Shown here: one piece after another, positions 1 through 10,300 of the stretch
Position numbering within the stretch: the first letter of the stretch is position 1
Layout: every line of letters begins with the position of its first letter
Assembly: GCA_934047225.1 (NCBI GenBank)
Contig: OW203992.1
Location: 5,631,501-5,695,500, forward strand
DNA: 64,000 bases
Source: Ypsolopha sequella
Lineage: Eukaryota > Arthropoda > Insecta > Lepidoptera > Ypsolophidae
Direction: 5' to 3'
Notes under the pieces: model-generated
Told to the model about the DNA's origin: nothing
Database searches by the model: none
The model's input: the letters and a program-made list of their open reading frames with translations, nothing else
Translations under genes and position numbers: made by a program

Positions 1-423
1 AGGTGATAGAGACTAGACATGTGAAGTTTCAGGTGGATTAGATAAGGTAATGGCAGGTCACGTGAAATCGAGAATAATAAAAATAAAAAAAATCTTTATT
101 GCACAAGACAAACATTTTGTATTTAGGCGAGCTTAATACCAGATTTAATACAGTATTCTCTACCACTAACCTTTGGTTATGGAGAAGTTGTTGAGGGTAT
201 GGTAGTACCATTATGGTAGTGCCATGAATTATATTAATGTGTGAATAAAATTTCGATTCAGTTGTGTGAGTGGACTTTACACGACGAATCCAAAGCTATA
301 CACGTACGGTGTTTACCCACACAACAAAATCGAACTTTTATTCACACATTAACACGATTCTCGATGTCACGTGACCTACCATTACCTTATCGGATCCACA
401 TGTATATTTAGCCTCCATCACCT
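1..423. repeat. Long foldback element split by a LINE tail
   Basis: The two ends are inverted copies of each other: the left arm (about 1-75) and the right arm (about 352-423) share AGGTGAT, then GATAAGGTAATGG, then GGTCACGTGA and ATCGAGAAT. A second inner pair (about 234-258 and 325-350) shares TTAATGTGTGAATAAAA. The left arm is interrupted by a LINE 3' tail. The left terminus may be cut by the window edge. This is the architecture of a foldback/MITE DNA element; no coding capacity is seen and the transposase family is unknown. Confidence 0.75.
72..228 (-). mobile_element. LINE 3'-tail fragment inside the foldback
   Basis: Read on the minus strand, this segment ends in an A/T-rich tail (AAAATAAAAA on the plus strand) next to CTTTATTGCACAAGACAAAC and GGCGAGCTTA. 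A similar tail (CTTTATTGTACACAAAAG, then GGCGAGCTTATCTC) occurs at 39.4-39.6 kb, so both are probably 5'-truncated copies of one LINE family. GAAT flanks both sides and may be a short target duplication. Boundaries are approximate. Confidence 0.6.
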
Positions 424-429
424 ACTAAA

Positions 430-785
430 CCTCCCATAGAAATTCGGGGGGTTGATTAAATTTCACATTGTATATTAAAACAGAAAAATTGATACTGGAG
501 AATAAATAAATGATTGATAACTAGATTCAAAGACCTTTTTTCCTGAATCCTAACCGAACATTTTTGATTTGGACTCGGGATTGAGTTACTGTCTGTCCTA
601 TGGTATAGGGACAAAGAGTATTTTTCACACCACTTGCTCGAAAATATACAATTATTTATTATCAAGCAAACCAAACATAAAATAAGTAACTAGGGTTTAG
701 CTAATTTCATTATAACCCGTGTGATTTGAATTTGGAACCCTCGGATCGAAATAATTCGTATGAAAACTTTTAACATTAGTCTATA
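430..785. other. Unassigned AT-rich spacer
   Basis: Between the foldback and the 3' end of the CR1 element. The short minus-strand open frame at 456-674 has no recognisable domain and looks like chance. I see no gene or repeat here. Confidence 0.5.
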
Positions 786-1027
786 AATAATATAATAAAT
801 AAAATAAAATAGCTTTATTGTTCAAAAACAGAGCATTAACACAAGTTGCAAGGGCCCCTGTACTAGACCTGAAAGACCTGATTTACTGGGTGCCCCGCTC
901 TACCACCAAGACAATTAATATTTGAACTTAAATAAAAGTAGGTACAGCTTTGTTAATAATAATAATTGATAAATCTTACTCTAAATAAAATACTACAATA
1001 TTAAGTTAACATATGTTTGTTTTATTG

Positions 1028-1125
1028 TGTGTGTGTGTGAGGGTGTGTAGAAGTGTGTGAAAAGGTGTAGAAGGGTGTGTGAGGATGTGTATGTGTGTGA
1101 TGTGGAAGCGCGTGTGCGGTTTCGT
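1028..1125. repeat. GT-rich microsatellite in the CR1 3' region
   Basis: Imperfect GTGTGTGAGG / GTGTAGAAG units just past the ORF2 stop. It belongs to the 3' untranslated part of the LINE on the minus strand (CA-rich in the sense direction). Confidence 0.7.
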
Positions 1126-1155
1126 ACTTGTTAAGTGGGATAGGCATAGCATAAT

Positions 1156-4076
1156 TTACTTAATAAGGTTTTCTGTTTCTTCATAATTTAGATAGTTAAG
1201 GTAAAGCGTAAGTTTCTGTTTTATTTCCGATACGGTAAACTGGTAAATTTCAATAATTCTGTTAACCTTGTTGTACATGGATGAGGATTGAAATGGGAAT
1301 TGTTTTTGTGCAAATGTAGTCCTTTTTTTGTCTATATGGCAAACTATATCATTCCTGCGTTTTAACATATGCTGAGGACTGAATTTTAAACGTTTATGTT
1401 TCCTCAAAACACAACATAAAATATACAGCTGTCGCGTGGTGAGGATTTTGTATGTTGTGTGTAGTTCAAACGTTCGGAATCTAATTGGCTTGAAGAATAT
1501 TACCTTCAATAGGGCTCTTTGTGCTCGTTCTAAAGTTATTAGGTGAGTCTTTGCAGCACCTCCCCAGACTGGAATACAGTAAGCCAAGACTGACTGTGCA
1601 AGAGCTTTATAGGTGGTAATTAACAAATTGCTGTTGGCAACATGTCTCAGTTTTTTAAAAACCCATATGAGTTTCCTCATTCTATCAGCGGTTTTGTTGA
1701 TTTGGGGAGTCCAAGTAAGATTTTGGTCAATAATGACACCAAGGTATTTAATACTATCAGCCATAGCAATCTCTTCGCATGCGCAGCTGTCGGGGAAAGG
1801 ATTTGAGCAAATATGAGCTTTAAGGCTGAAGTTATCGGGTTGCTCGTTATTGCGAATTGTAAATGTTAAACATTTGGTTTTCTTTACGTTTAATGTTAGT
1901 AAATTTCCTCTTAACCAATCAGTGACATGAGAAATTCCTGTTTCAGCAATAGTTTTAAGACTTTCCCATGTTTTTCCATGAAATACGAGGGCTGTGTCAT
2001 CGGCGTAGGTATATATACTGCAGTTTTGAAGAACGTGGTTGCAGAGATCGTTAACATATATCAAAAATAGGGTGGGGCCAAGGACACTGCCCTGGGGAAC
2101 ACCGTAGGATATTTTACATGTGTGGCTGAAACAATCACCTAATTTAAGCTGCTGTTGACGTTCTGTAAGATAGTCTGAAAGAAGCGAGTGTGGTAGACCT
2201 CTTACACCGTACTGATGTAGTTTGTCCAGAAGGATGGGAACGGAGACGGTGTCGAACGCCTTGGCGAGGTCCAAGAAGACCCCAGCACATTTAAAGCCCT
2301 TGTCTAGATGATTGATAACTTCTTCCGTCAAAGCCAAAATAGCATCTTCCGTTGAGACACCGTTTCTAAATCCATACTGGTGTTTTGATAGAAGATCGTT
2401 ATCCGATAGAAATTTTTTAAGGCGGTCGTTTATAAGTTTTTCCAAAATTTTGGACATGACAGGAAGCACAGATATTGGCCTGTAGTTGTTGACGTCGTCT
2501 CTGCTCCCACCCTTATGGACCGGAGTGACAATGGCTCTTTTAAAGATATTTGGGAATATGCCATTGTCAAAGCAGAGATTAAATATGTGGCACATGCTTG
2601 GGATAAGTATATGTTTGGCTATTTTGATGAATTTGGTGGTAATTTTATCATATCCAGGTGCAGAATTGTTAGATAAATTACAAATAATGGCATCAATTTC
2701 GAAAGGGTCTGTTTTTAGGAGGACAAAAGAGCCAGATGGAGATGCCTCCTTATACAAAGTCTTATTTACATCAGGGGGAGGAGGATTATTCAAGTTCTCA
2801 GCAAGGAGCTTGCCAATATTTGAGAAGTGGTTGTTCATAAAGTTAGCAGATTCTTGTGGTGAATTTTTAATAGATGTTAAAGTATGAGTATCATTTGTTT
2901 TGTCTTTCTGGATATTACAAACAGTTTTTATCGTGTTCCATAAAGCTTTTGGATTATTAATTGCATTGTGTATTTTATTCCTTTCATAGTTATTTTTAAG
3001 TTTTTTTACTAATTTGGTGCAATAGTTTCTGTAGCGTGTGTACGTTATTTTTAAAATTTGGTTGTCAGGATTTCTTTTTACTTTGTAATGCAACTTGTCT
3101 CGATTTCGAAGGCAACGTAAAATGCCAGGCGTGATCCATGGTTGGATGCAACGTTTTCGAATTGGAATTTTAGTAACAGTTAGGTTATTATTGATTGCTG
3201 TTGTGATTATGTTTACAAATGTTTCAGAGGCTAGATTAGGATCCGTTATTTCGAGTATACCGGGGAGATTATCTTTAATATCGTCTGTTGCTTTATCGTA
3301 ATTGATGGAAGTTTTAGTTTTACAAGCAATGCGACGTTTAGGTTGAGACTGAAGGTTTAAGAGAACAGTACAGTGATCAGTAGGAGAGTTCTCCAAAACG
3401 AGACACTGTGCTGGATGGACAGTTTTGAGCATCATGTGGTCATAACACATTTTCTCACGGGTAAGTAATCTGTGAGCCGGCTGAAGTCCATGAAAAGCTA
3501 AAGTAGTAAGATAGTGTGAGCTACTTTCTTCCGTATTTTCAGGTTTAATGTCAATGTTAATGTCACCAGTGACGATAATGTTTTTATAGCGCTTGTATTT
3601 ATTAATTAAGGTAGAGAGAGAAGATAAAAAATCTTTAGTATTTCTTATGGAAGGGGTACGGTAGATACCAATGACAACAGTATCTGTTAGGGTGAGTACA
3701 AGACAGGATGCGTTTGTAAGTTTAGGTTCTGAAACATTGTAGGTGAGATTATTTTTACATATAAAACTACTCCGTCACATTGATTGATAGTGTTATTCGT
3801 GTAGTAGGTACGGTAATTATTGTTCAGTGTGGGTATGGGTTTATCTTTTGAAAGATGACATTCCGTCAGTACTAATATATCGCATTCGAACTTAATTGAA
3901 TTTAAAGTAACTTGAAATTGATCTAAGTTTTTATATATACTTCTTATATTCTGAGTAAGAACGGTTAAGTGGTTCGATGTTTCAACGTAATTAGAACATT
4001 CTTCTGGATTGCACAATATAGCCTGAGAAACCTTCGTATTGTCCAAGTCCGTATTAGTTTGTAGGAGACTATACAT
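1156..4076 (-). pseudogene. CR1 ORF2: endonuclease-reverse transcriptase with one frameshift
   Basis: ORF2 would cut target DNA and copy the element RNA into it. The start MYSLLQTN at 4076 leads into an endonuclease domain (LTVLTQNIRSIYKN, then LVLTECHLS). The frame slips by one base in an A-run near 3753 and continues in the next frame through the endonuclease motifs TGDINIDI and CYDHMM. The reverse transcriptase follows with NNYRPISVLPVMSKILEK, FLDLAKAFDTV (about 396 residues after the ATG at 3450), GVPQGSVLGP and the catalytic YADD (about residue 481 on that count). The stop follows YEETENLIK. The total is near 970 codons, the normal size for this group. Apart from the frameshift I see no internal stop, so the copy is fairly young but probably not functional in cis. 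Confidence 0.9.
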
Positions 4077-4377
4077 AATGAACTAAAAATATGGTGGGTA
4101 TTTCGCAACACTTGTTTAGTAAGTCAGAATGATCTATGAGAAAGGACCGCGGTTGTGAGTGTGTATCTGGGGTTTTTGTGAGTAAGAGAGTATGAAATAT
4201 GTAGTTGGGTAGTTTGTGGTGTAGTAATGTAGGTAGGGAATGTACATTTGTGTTAACAACAATTGCATAGAATAATTGCAGAACAAAAAAATAAAAAATC
4301 AAGTAAATCCTAATGTAGTATAACAATTTTAAAAATATTATGCGGATATTAAAAACTAACTCTATTTGCCGTAATAG

Positions 4378-5529
4378 TCACTTTTCGTTGTTATAAAAGC
4401 GTTGAATTTGTGATTCATTAATAATTTTTATGATCGGGGAATTTTCATCTTTCCTCACTAAGACGTCACCTAGAGAAGTCCAGCAGAATTTGTAATGCTG
4501 GGCTTTGATCATTTCTCTTGCTAAAAAGTAAAGTCTGTTGCCTTTTTGTGTTAGGTGGTTCGAAACAAAAATTGGAGTATTATTGCACTTTAGTCCTAGG
4601 TGATAGGAGTTCAGTTTGTTGTTTTTGTTGTGGATGTTGTATTTCTTGACAGCTTGCATTAGCCCGGTTTTTTGAATATACGAGGTCAGTTCAACAACAA
4701 TGGGCATTTTGTCACCTTTCATTGAGGTTCTGTAGACATCCTTAATATCTTTGGGGTCAATTTCTACATTCAGCGAGGACGACAAGTGCGTTACCATATT
4801 GACAAGGCACGCCTTTGTTTCAGACTCAACCTTTGGGACGTTTTTTAGCTCGAAAGAACACTTGCGATAGGATTTTTGAAGGTCTTCGATTTTATTTTCG
4901 AGGAGGAAAATATATTCTTTGTCTTTCTTCTTTTCCATCTCGAAATGTTCCATTTTCTTCAGCATTTCATCGTATTTGTCTGAGAAAGATGAAAGCGAAC
5001 TTTCGATAGTTTTTAGAGATGATGAAATTTGGGCACTTTCCTTAGTTTGTTCGGATTGCCAAGAAGAAAGCATTTCCTTAAATTCGGTCTTAACTGAATC
5101 TTTAATAGTTGATTGCAGAACATTCCTAAGTTCTTGCTGTATTATATTCCTTAACTGGTCTTCACCAACTAATACCGAGGTACTTGTATTCAACGTGGGT
5201 TTGACGGGTTTCGTTGTAAGGGTTGGCGAAGACGAATCTTCAGATGTAACACGATTTCCGCGTCGCATGTTAATGTTATCTGATGCGATATAAGTATTAT
5301 TAAGGGTTTGGGCGGCATGACGGACTGGCGTGTTGGTGTTGTCACTCTTGGGTAAGGAAGATTTGCACGTAGGGCAGCTCCAGGTGGTTTTGAATGCCGG
5401 TGTTTGGACTTCGAACTCAGATTTGGAAATATTAATGCATTCAATGTCAAATATCTCATTGCACACTGAGCATTCCATAAAATTTAAGGTAAGAATGTTC
5501 TTACCGCATGCATTGCATTTTGTTCCCAT
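4378..5529 (-). CDS. CR1 ORF1 protein with PHD-like finger and coiled coil
   Basis: A 383-residue protein, expected to bind element RNA and act as a chaperone. The N-terminus (residues 5-52) has paired cysteines CNAC, CSVC, IEC and CPTC in PHD-finger spacing, but the usual histidine ligand three residues before the IEC cysteine is Asp (FDIEC). A middle stretch (about 150-225) rich in Lys/Glu/Leu heptads, including FEMEKKKDKEYIFLLENK, looks like a coiled coil. The C-terminal half (about 225-375) resembles the FP-like domain found in many insect CR1 ORF1 proteins. The ATG at 5529 is the first in frame and sits just before the finger. The frame is intact. Confidence 0.87.
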   Translation of the reverse strand: MGTKCNACGKNILTLNFMECSVCNEIFDIECINISKSEFEVQTPAFKTTWSCPTCKSSLPKSDNTNTPVRHAAQTLNNTYIASDNINMRRGNRVTSEDSSSPTLTTKPVKPTLNTSTSVLVGEDQLRNIIQQELRNVLQSTIKDSVKTEFKEMLSSWQSEQTKESAQISSSLKTIESSLSSFSDKYDEMLKKMEHFEMEKKKDKEYIFLLENKIEDLQKSYRKCSFELKNVPKVESETKACLVNMVTHLSSSLNVEIDPKDIKDVYRTSMKGDKMPIVVELTSYIQKTGLMQAVKKYNIHNKNNKLNSYHLGLKCNNTPIFVSNHLTQKGNRLYFLAREMIKAQHYKFCWTSLGDVLVRKDENSPIIKIINESQIQRFYNNEK

Positions 5530-5980
5530 TTTGTTAGCTGTCTGTCACGTAGCGGTTGGCGTGTAGAAAGCTCGTAGCGGACACAAGATGCGGGCGTAGC
5601 GGAAAGTAGATGCGGTGCGTAGCTGTCGTGGTGCGTAGCAGAGCTACCGTGCTACGTTGCCTGTCGTGGTTGGCCTGGGGTGGGGCGAGCCGGTTGGGTT
5701 CGCTGACCGCTGCGACACTCCTTGCTCGTTGACTATCTTTGTTGGGGTAGGTCAGGATTCCGCAATGACCGTTGGACAATAACTTAAAAATGTTTTTTGT
5801 TGTATCTTCCGAAATTGAAGTCGGAATGAGACACGGTTTACGGCACTGTTTTCTATGGTTTACTATCTTAAAAATGGTATGCGGCACAAACTCGATAATG
5901 CAGAGTTACAACACTAAATTAATTATATCTGTGAGACGTAATGTTACGCGTGCAACAGTTGGCGGTAAAGTCTATTAGTC
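5530..5980 (-). other. GC-rich leader of the CR1 element and flank
   Basis: Directly upstream of ORF1 on the minus strand, about 5540-5765 is much more GC-rich than its surroundings, with repeated GTAGCGG / GCGTAGC words. It probably contains the internal promoter and 5' leader of the LINE. Open frames crossing it (for example 5534-5887) have no domain and are likely composition artefacts. The 5' junction is not clear. Confidence 0.5.
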
Positions 5981-6555
5981 TTGGGTAAACTTATTCAATA
6001 TGGTACCCGTGACGTAAGACACTGCTTTATTCCCTTAGCACAGAATAATTAATAGTAATACTTTGTGAATAATCTACTATTTCGTATTTTACAAAACAAA
6101 AAAGGTACTTAGTTTAACCTTGGCAGTAATACTTTATATTCTCTGGTTCTAGTAACCAAATCTACAGCATGAATTTGATAAAGGATGTCAGCACGTCAAC
6201 CTACAATAAGGCAGTTCCTATCACCTATGTTATACCTGGAAGTAATACAAACAACATCCTAAACATGGCAACACTGAACTAGCCCAATGGCGGTATTACT
6301 TCATAGCGTTTCCCCTCAACCTAAAAATTGTTCACATCCGGAGGATTTCTTAAATTATTTCTTTTTATTGTTCGAGTTAATGTTCTGTACACAAAAATGG
6401 TGGGATACGAGGTATCCTTTGTTAAAACGTTTCCAAACATTATACATACATATTAAACAGCCCATGCATTCGGTTAGACATAAGCCTAAGATTCCCTATA
6501 ACTTTGGTTAATGAACTGTTTACTTGAGTTTTACCGTTTGCATCAACTCAAAAAT
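5981..6555. other. No gene recognised
   Basis: Mixed-composition spacer. The frame at 6287-6511 has no motif. I see no repeat structure or RNA gene. Confidence 0.5.
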
Positions 6556-6558
6556 TAA

Positions 6559-6790
6559 TATCTAGGCCAGAGAACCAGTCTGGCCATTCAAAGAGGAAAG
6601 GCTGCCAGCCTTCCGTACCCTTTCACGATGGCGTGGCAATCTAGATAGGATTTCTCATTTAGTTTAGTTTATTTTTATAAGGTATAGGTTTTATAAGGGT
6701 TTTAGGTTCGTGTTTTGTTTTAGGTATGTTTTATTTTGTAGGTAGGTTTTTAAGTATTTTAATGTTATTAAAGTATTATTTTGTTTCAAA
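6559..6790 (+). mobile_element. 5'-truncated relic of the endonuclease-type LINE (C-terminus and 3' tail)
   Basis: In the plus frame from 6559, the peptide YLGQRTSLAIQRGKAAS matches the end of the large LINE protein at 13.96 kb (YFGQRLSLAIQRGNATS). It then drifts and stops at 6646-6648. TA-rich sequence to about 6790 follows and is likely the 3' untranslated tail. Only about the last 30 codons survive, as expected for a 5'-truncated non-LTR insertion. Confidence 0.72.
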
Positions 6791-7109
6791 AATAATTATA
6801 ATACAAAACAATTCAAAAAGCTGTTAATTGAAAACGTTTTTGAGAAGGAGATCTGATAGTTTGATTTTGTATCCCGGCACTTTTGTGGACATTAATTCCA
6901 ACAATATATAGGATTATATGTTTTATAGCGAAATCCATCGCTATGTATATCTAAATATACGATTGGGACGAGCTCCAACTTCCCTTCACTGGACCAGTTT
7001 ATGTGTCAGAACGCTGAAGCTGTTCGGCTCTACTTTAAGGAGCTGTCCTGGCTGGGCTGACTGACCGGGGGGAAGTGCACAATATTCACGATTACCGAGA
7101 ATCAGTGCA

Positions 7110-7268
7110 GGTCTACCGCGTAATTCTCATTTTCATCAACATCAACTTGAGATTGAAATTTGACGTGCGTGCGACGACGCCCGCCTAACATGCCATCTCT
7201 TTTGCACGCGTTGAATTTCGCATGCATTTGCTTGAAGTTGATACAAATAAGAATTACGCGGTAGAGCC
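7110..7268. repeat. Foldback element with CTACCGCGTAATTCT ends
   Basis: The left end TCTACCGCGTAATTCTCATT is matched in reverse by AGAATTACGCGGTAGAG at the right end. Inner arms continue with CATCAACTT-type similarity. About 160 bp, non-coding, MITE-like. Confidence 0.7.
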
Positions 7269-7684
7269 CCAGGACTCATCGTCCCCGCTACGAATTTAGA
7301 ATTTAAAATTTAGAATCTAAATATATTAGTTTTATTTTTTATTTATTTACTTAAAATTTGTTTCTGATCGATTTTTTCTAGTTTGTAATGCGCTCTAATA
7401 TTTTGAATTAAAGAAATCCAGATGTGAACTTTCACAGTTTTACCGTAACTGAGTCTGTCGGTATCAAACAGCTCTACATTTTGAAATGTTTTGCTTATAT
7501 TTTTAAACGAAATTTAAACGGTGGGTAATTTAGGAGTTTGAATGTAAATTAAGACTTTTGCTTGGTTTTCTGGTTCGTTAACTTTACCTTCGCTTTGCAA
7601 GAAACCGGTTTTCTCGAAACACGGATTTTGTTGAATTTATTTTTTTAATTTTCTGTTAATATTAGTACAGTGTTTGACAAAAAA
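7269..7684. other. No gene recognised
   Basis: AT-rich sequence between two repeats. No open frame of note and no clear repeat structure. Confidence 0.5.
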
Positions 7685-7686
7685 AA

Positions 7687-7800
7687 ACCATGCTTGCTCA
7701 GTTGTTAGGACGCCGGTCTCAATGTTGAGACCCGGGTTGAAATCCTACCGGTCGGGCATGCAACAATGAGTTTTTCGAAATTCATGTGCGAAGTATTTAT
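7687..7800 (+). mobile_element. tRNA-derived SINE fragment
   Basis: The head has a pol III A-box-like TTGCTCAGTTGTTAGGAC and a B-box-like GGGTTGAAATCC at tRNA spacing. The body then reads CAATGAGTTTTTCGAAATTC, the continuation typical of lepidopteran tRNA-derived SINEs. The acceptor halves (CATGCTT and GGGCATG) pair only loosely and a foldback truncates the body near 7800, so this is a SINE rather than a functional tRNA gene. Confidence 0.72.
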
Positions 7801-7807
7801 ATACTTA

Positions 7808-7943
7808 CAGTACCCGGCAGTAAATAATGCACATCGGCTATCTTCGGCTTCGTAGAGCGCCGTCTCTGTCACCCGACTGTTAGTGCTTCGTGCGACAGAG
7901 ATGACGCTACGATACGATATGCTTTATTTACTGACGGGACCTG
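7808..7943. repeat. Foldback with TA target site, CAGTAAATAA ends
   Basis: TACAG...CCCGGCAGTAAATAA on the left is matched in reverse by TTATTTACTGACGGGACCTGTA on the right, with inner arms GTCTCTGTC / GACAGAGAT. TA flanks both sides (7806-7807, 7944-7945), the target site of Tc1/mariner-type elements. No coding capacity. Confidence 0.75.
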
Positions 7944-8111
7944 TACCACTTGTTGAAAGTTGAAAGTGTCGTGGGTATATCGTAATATTATCCATATCAT
8001 GAATTGATAATTAATCAAGAAATTTACGAGTCTTTCAACAAAAAGTCAAAAATACGAACGTACGCCGCGCCGACACGCGGGCGAATCGATGTAAGTGTGT
8101 TAGGTTGAACC

Positions 8112-8215
8112 CACAGATTTAGAACAGAGGTTGCACTGCACCGCTCGCTCAGGTCGCGGATAATGAATCCGCGACCTGAGCGAGAGGTGTAGAGTGGAGC
8201 GAGGCAACCCCTGTA
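8112..8215. repeat. Perfect-core hairpin, GC-rich
   Basis: CGCTCAGGTCGCGGAT (ending at 8161) and ATCCGCGACCTGAGCG are exact reverse complements around a tiny AATGA loop, and the outer arms (ACAGAGGTTGC / GCAACCCCTGT) extend the fold imperfectly. It lies directly next to the TTAA foldback at 8219. Probably a small foldback element; an expressed hairpin RNA cannot be excluded. Confidence 0.7.
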
Positions 8216-8218
8216 GTT

Positions 8219-8691
8219 TTAAGGCGATTACCATCGCCAAATTAGCAGCTCGATATTTGTCAGTACGAATATCAACGGAAACGACATTGAAATAACGTTC
8301 ATATCAGCACGCAATGCATAGTGGCTGTTACGACGCTCGCTGCGTCCTTGATAGGGCGAAATAGGAGAAAATTATACTTTTCACTTGGGCGTGATTGTTC
8401 GATTGAATAATCTTATGTTACGTTTATAGCTATCAAGTTTATCTATTTATCAAAGCATAAATTAATTCAATCGGCCTAGCCACTTAGGAGCAGTAGGAAA
8501 TTTAAGCCAAAAAACACCATACATTTGAAAATTTTTCTCATGTAGAAGTTTTGGTGGTATGGAAAAAAAAATGTTGCATATGTTGTCTTAAAGTTGATTA
8601 TTCATAATACATTTTTTCATTGTTTTTGGTTTGGCCATGAACGAGGAGTAGGCTTTAGAATGTACCCATTTGGCGATAGTAAGGCCTTTAA
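8219..8691. mobile_element. TTAA-flanked MITE, family 1, intact copy
   Basis: About 473 bp bounded by TTAA at 8219-8222 and 8688-8691. The left end TTAAGGCGATTACCATCGCC is matched imperfectly in reverse by GGCGATAGTAAGGCCTTTAA at the right. A second copy of the same body and length lies at 21293-29441 with an insertion inside. TTAA duplication suggests movement by a piggyBac-type transposase, which is inference. No coding capacity; the 64-residue frame here is chance. Confidence 0.82.
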
Positions 8692-8857
8692 CGGAATTCA
8701 TGACTTCGTGGCATAACAGAGCCAACCGAATCATTATATACGACATGTACATGAAGTATTCTTGTAATGGTATTAAGACCATCGCCTCCCCTGACGCATA
8801 TGCATAGATAGTGCGTAAGGTAAAGGTGAATGTAAATTTTTCTGTAAACTGTCTTTT

Positions 8858-9370
8858 TAGGGTCCCGTATCCGAAGGGTACCAGACGGGACCCTATTACT
8901 GAGCCTCCACTGTCACAGCTTGTCCGTCTACAGCTTCAGCCATTGTAGGTAGCTAGTTGAAATTTTCACAGAATACGTGTTAGTATGGCATCTGTCACAA
9001 CAAATGACAAAAATAAAAAAAAAAACAATCTCAAGAAGGTTCCGATACAAAAAAAACTCGAAAAAGTAGCATTTCTCCCCCTACTTATATCCAAAACGAG
9101 AGGACTGGGAAATATGAAAAAAATCATGGTAATAGGTGACTATATAAAAATTACAGAAAATATACCGGTTCCGTAAACAGTGGGAGCCGCAAATTGTTAG
9201 CCGGTGTTACCATTTTAGCGGCTTCTTTTTGTCGCCTCAATGATGCTATGGCGTCTATCTATACGCATTGTTTTTATTTACCATAAAGTTTTTAGGGTTC
9301 CGTACTGTATAGTGTGGTGGTACGGAACTCTTGGTGGGCCCGAATTATTATCACACTGGGCTTACATTTG
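8858..9370. repeat. Degraded copy of the GGTTCCGTA / GGGTCCCGT dispersed repeat
   Basis: It contains AGGGTCCCGTATCCGAAGGG, a TTGTCCGTCTACAGC stretch and the phrase ATATGAAAAAAATCATGGTAA, which recurs at 35.2 and 48.2 kb. A further GGGTTCCGTAC and a GTACGGAACTC follow near 9297-9330. The family is common in lepidopteran genomes; its class is uncertain to me. Confidence 0.6.
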
Positions 9371-9783
9371 GCCACTACCGCGTCAAATGGATGTATCGCG
9401 CTTTCCTAGAAGCTTTTTACTTCTTCTTTTTTCTTCTTATTTTTTTTTTCGGGTTATTATAATTATCCATATACAAACGGACGCCACCAGGGAATTCCAC
9501 ATCTCAGCTATACGGATGAGACAATATAATCTTGTCTATTAGAAGTTGATTATAAAATTCAGAAGTAAGTTCTTTACAAAAACCCACTAAAAACAAAGAA
9601 ACTACTGTTTCGAATTAGGGCCGCTGCACTCACTGCATGGTGTACAAGGGAAAACACTTCTTGCTGTGAATTCCTAATCACGAGTTCGGGAATTGGAGGT
9701 AAATTGTAAAACATCCAGCTCGGGATAGTTTCACGTAGACAGACTTATTCTGAAAACTGAGTCTTTCAAGTGTTAGTTGTATA

Positions 9784-9996
9784 AAGTCCCTTTCAATATA
9801 ATCCGGCAATAATGTAAACAAATAATGTTTTATAAAAAGTAACAGATAATGAAATTTATTATAATAATCTATTATTATTACAGCCTGTAATAATATCTAA
9901 TATTAATTATTATTGTCATAACAAATTGCATTATCTGTTATTTTTTATAAAACATTATTTGTTTACATTATTGCCGGATTCTATTGAAAGGGACTG
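9784..9996. repeat. Long palindromic MITE with TA target site
   Basis: Arms of about 70 bp: AGTCCCTTTCAATA, CCGGCAATAATGTAAAC and AAATAATGTTTTATAAAAA on the left recur in reverse at the right (GTTTACATTATTGCCGG, GAAAGGGACT). TA lies at both ends. The centre is TAATAAT-rich. Non-coding, Tc1/mariner-like by target site. Confidence 0.82.
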
Positions 9997-10040
9997 TACA
10001 ATGGACAGGTTTCTTTAATAAATAATCTGTCTAAGATAAT

Positions 10041-10300
10041 AAGAAAGAAAGAAAGAAATTTATTTGGGAACAAAAAGAATACATAGCAGAGCAACATGTA
10101 GGTACATAGTAAGTAATAACTATTAACTTAAAACTAGTACTAATTAACATATTAAACACAATAGTCAAAAATTAGGATGAAGCTATCCCATACATTCAAC
10201 GTCACCAAATTGGCCATAACTCAGCATGGTGCTGTGACGCAATAATACATACTTATACAAACACAATGTATGCATACTACGCCACAACGCTGGTATTAAT
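10041..10300 (-). mobile_element. LINE 3'-tail fragment
   Basis: It starts with (AAGA)n followed by AATTTATTTGGGAACAAAAAG, which on the minus strand is a LINE 3' end finishing in a TTTC-type simple repeat. No coding remnant is recognised; the right boundary is a guess. Confidence 0.5.

Larger units (their letters stand above)
786..5765 (-). mobile_element. Nearly full-length CR1-type non-LTR retrotransposon
   Basis: Minus-strand order from 5' to 3': GC-rich leader (about 5530-5765), ORF1 with a PHD-like finger (4378-5529), ORF2 with an apurinic-type endonuclease and reverse transcriptase (1156-4076), then a 3' region holding a GT-rich microsatellite and ending in ATTTTATTTTATTTATT-type sequence near 790. 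An ORF1 carrying a PHD-like finger and an FP-like C-terminal domain is typical of insect CR1-group LINEs; the clade call is inference. The copy is long for a LINE insertion, where 5' truncation is the rule, but ORF2 has one frameshift. Exact ends and the target duplication were not resolved. Confidence 0.82.

Noticed and set aside
5534..5887. 117-codon minus frame upstream of CR1 ORF1
   Set aside because: No domain; explained by the GC-rich leader composition.
7687..7765. A functional tRNA gene
   Set aside because: A/B-box-like segments are present, but the stems pair poorly and the sequence runs on into a SINE body.
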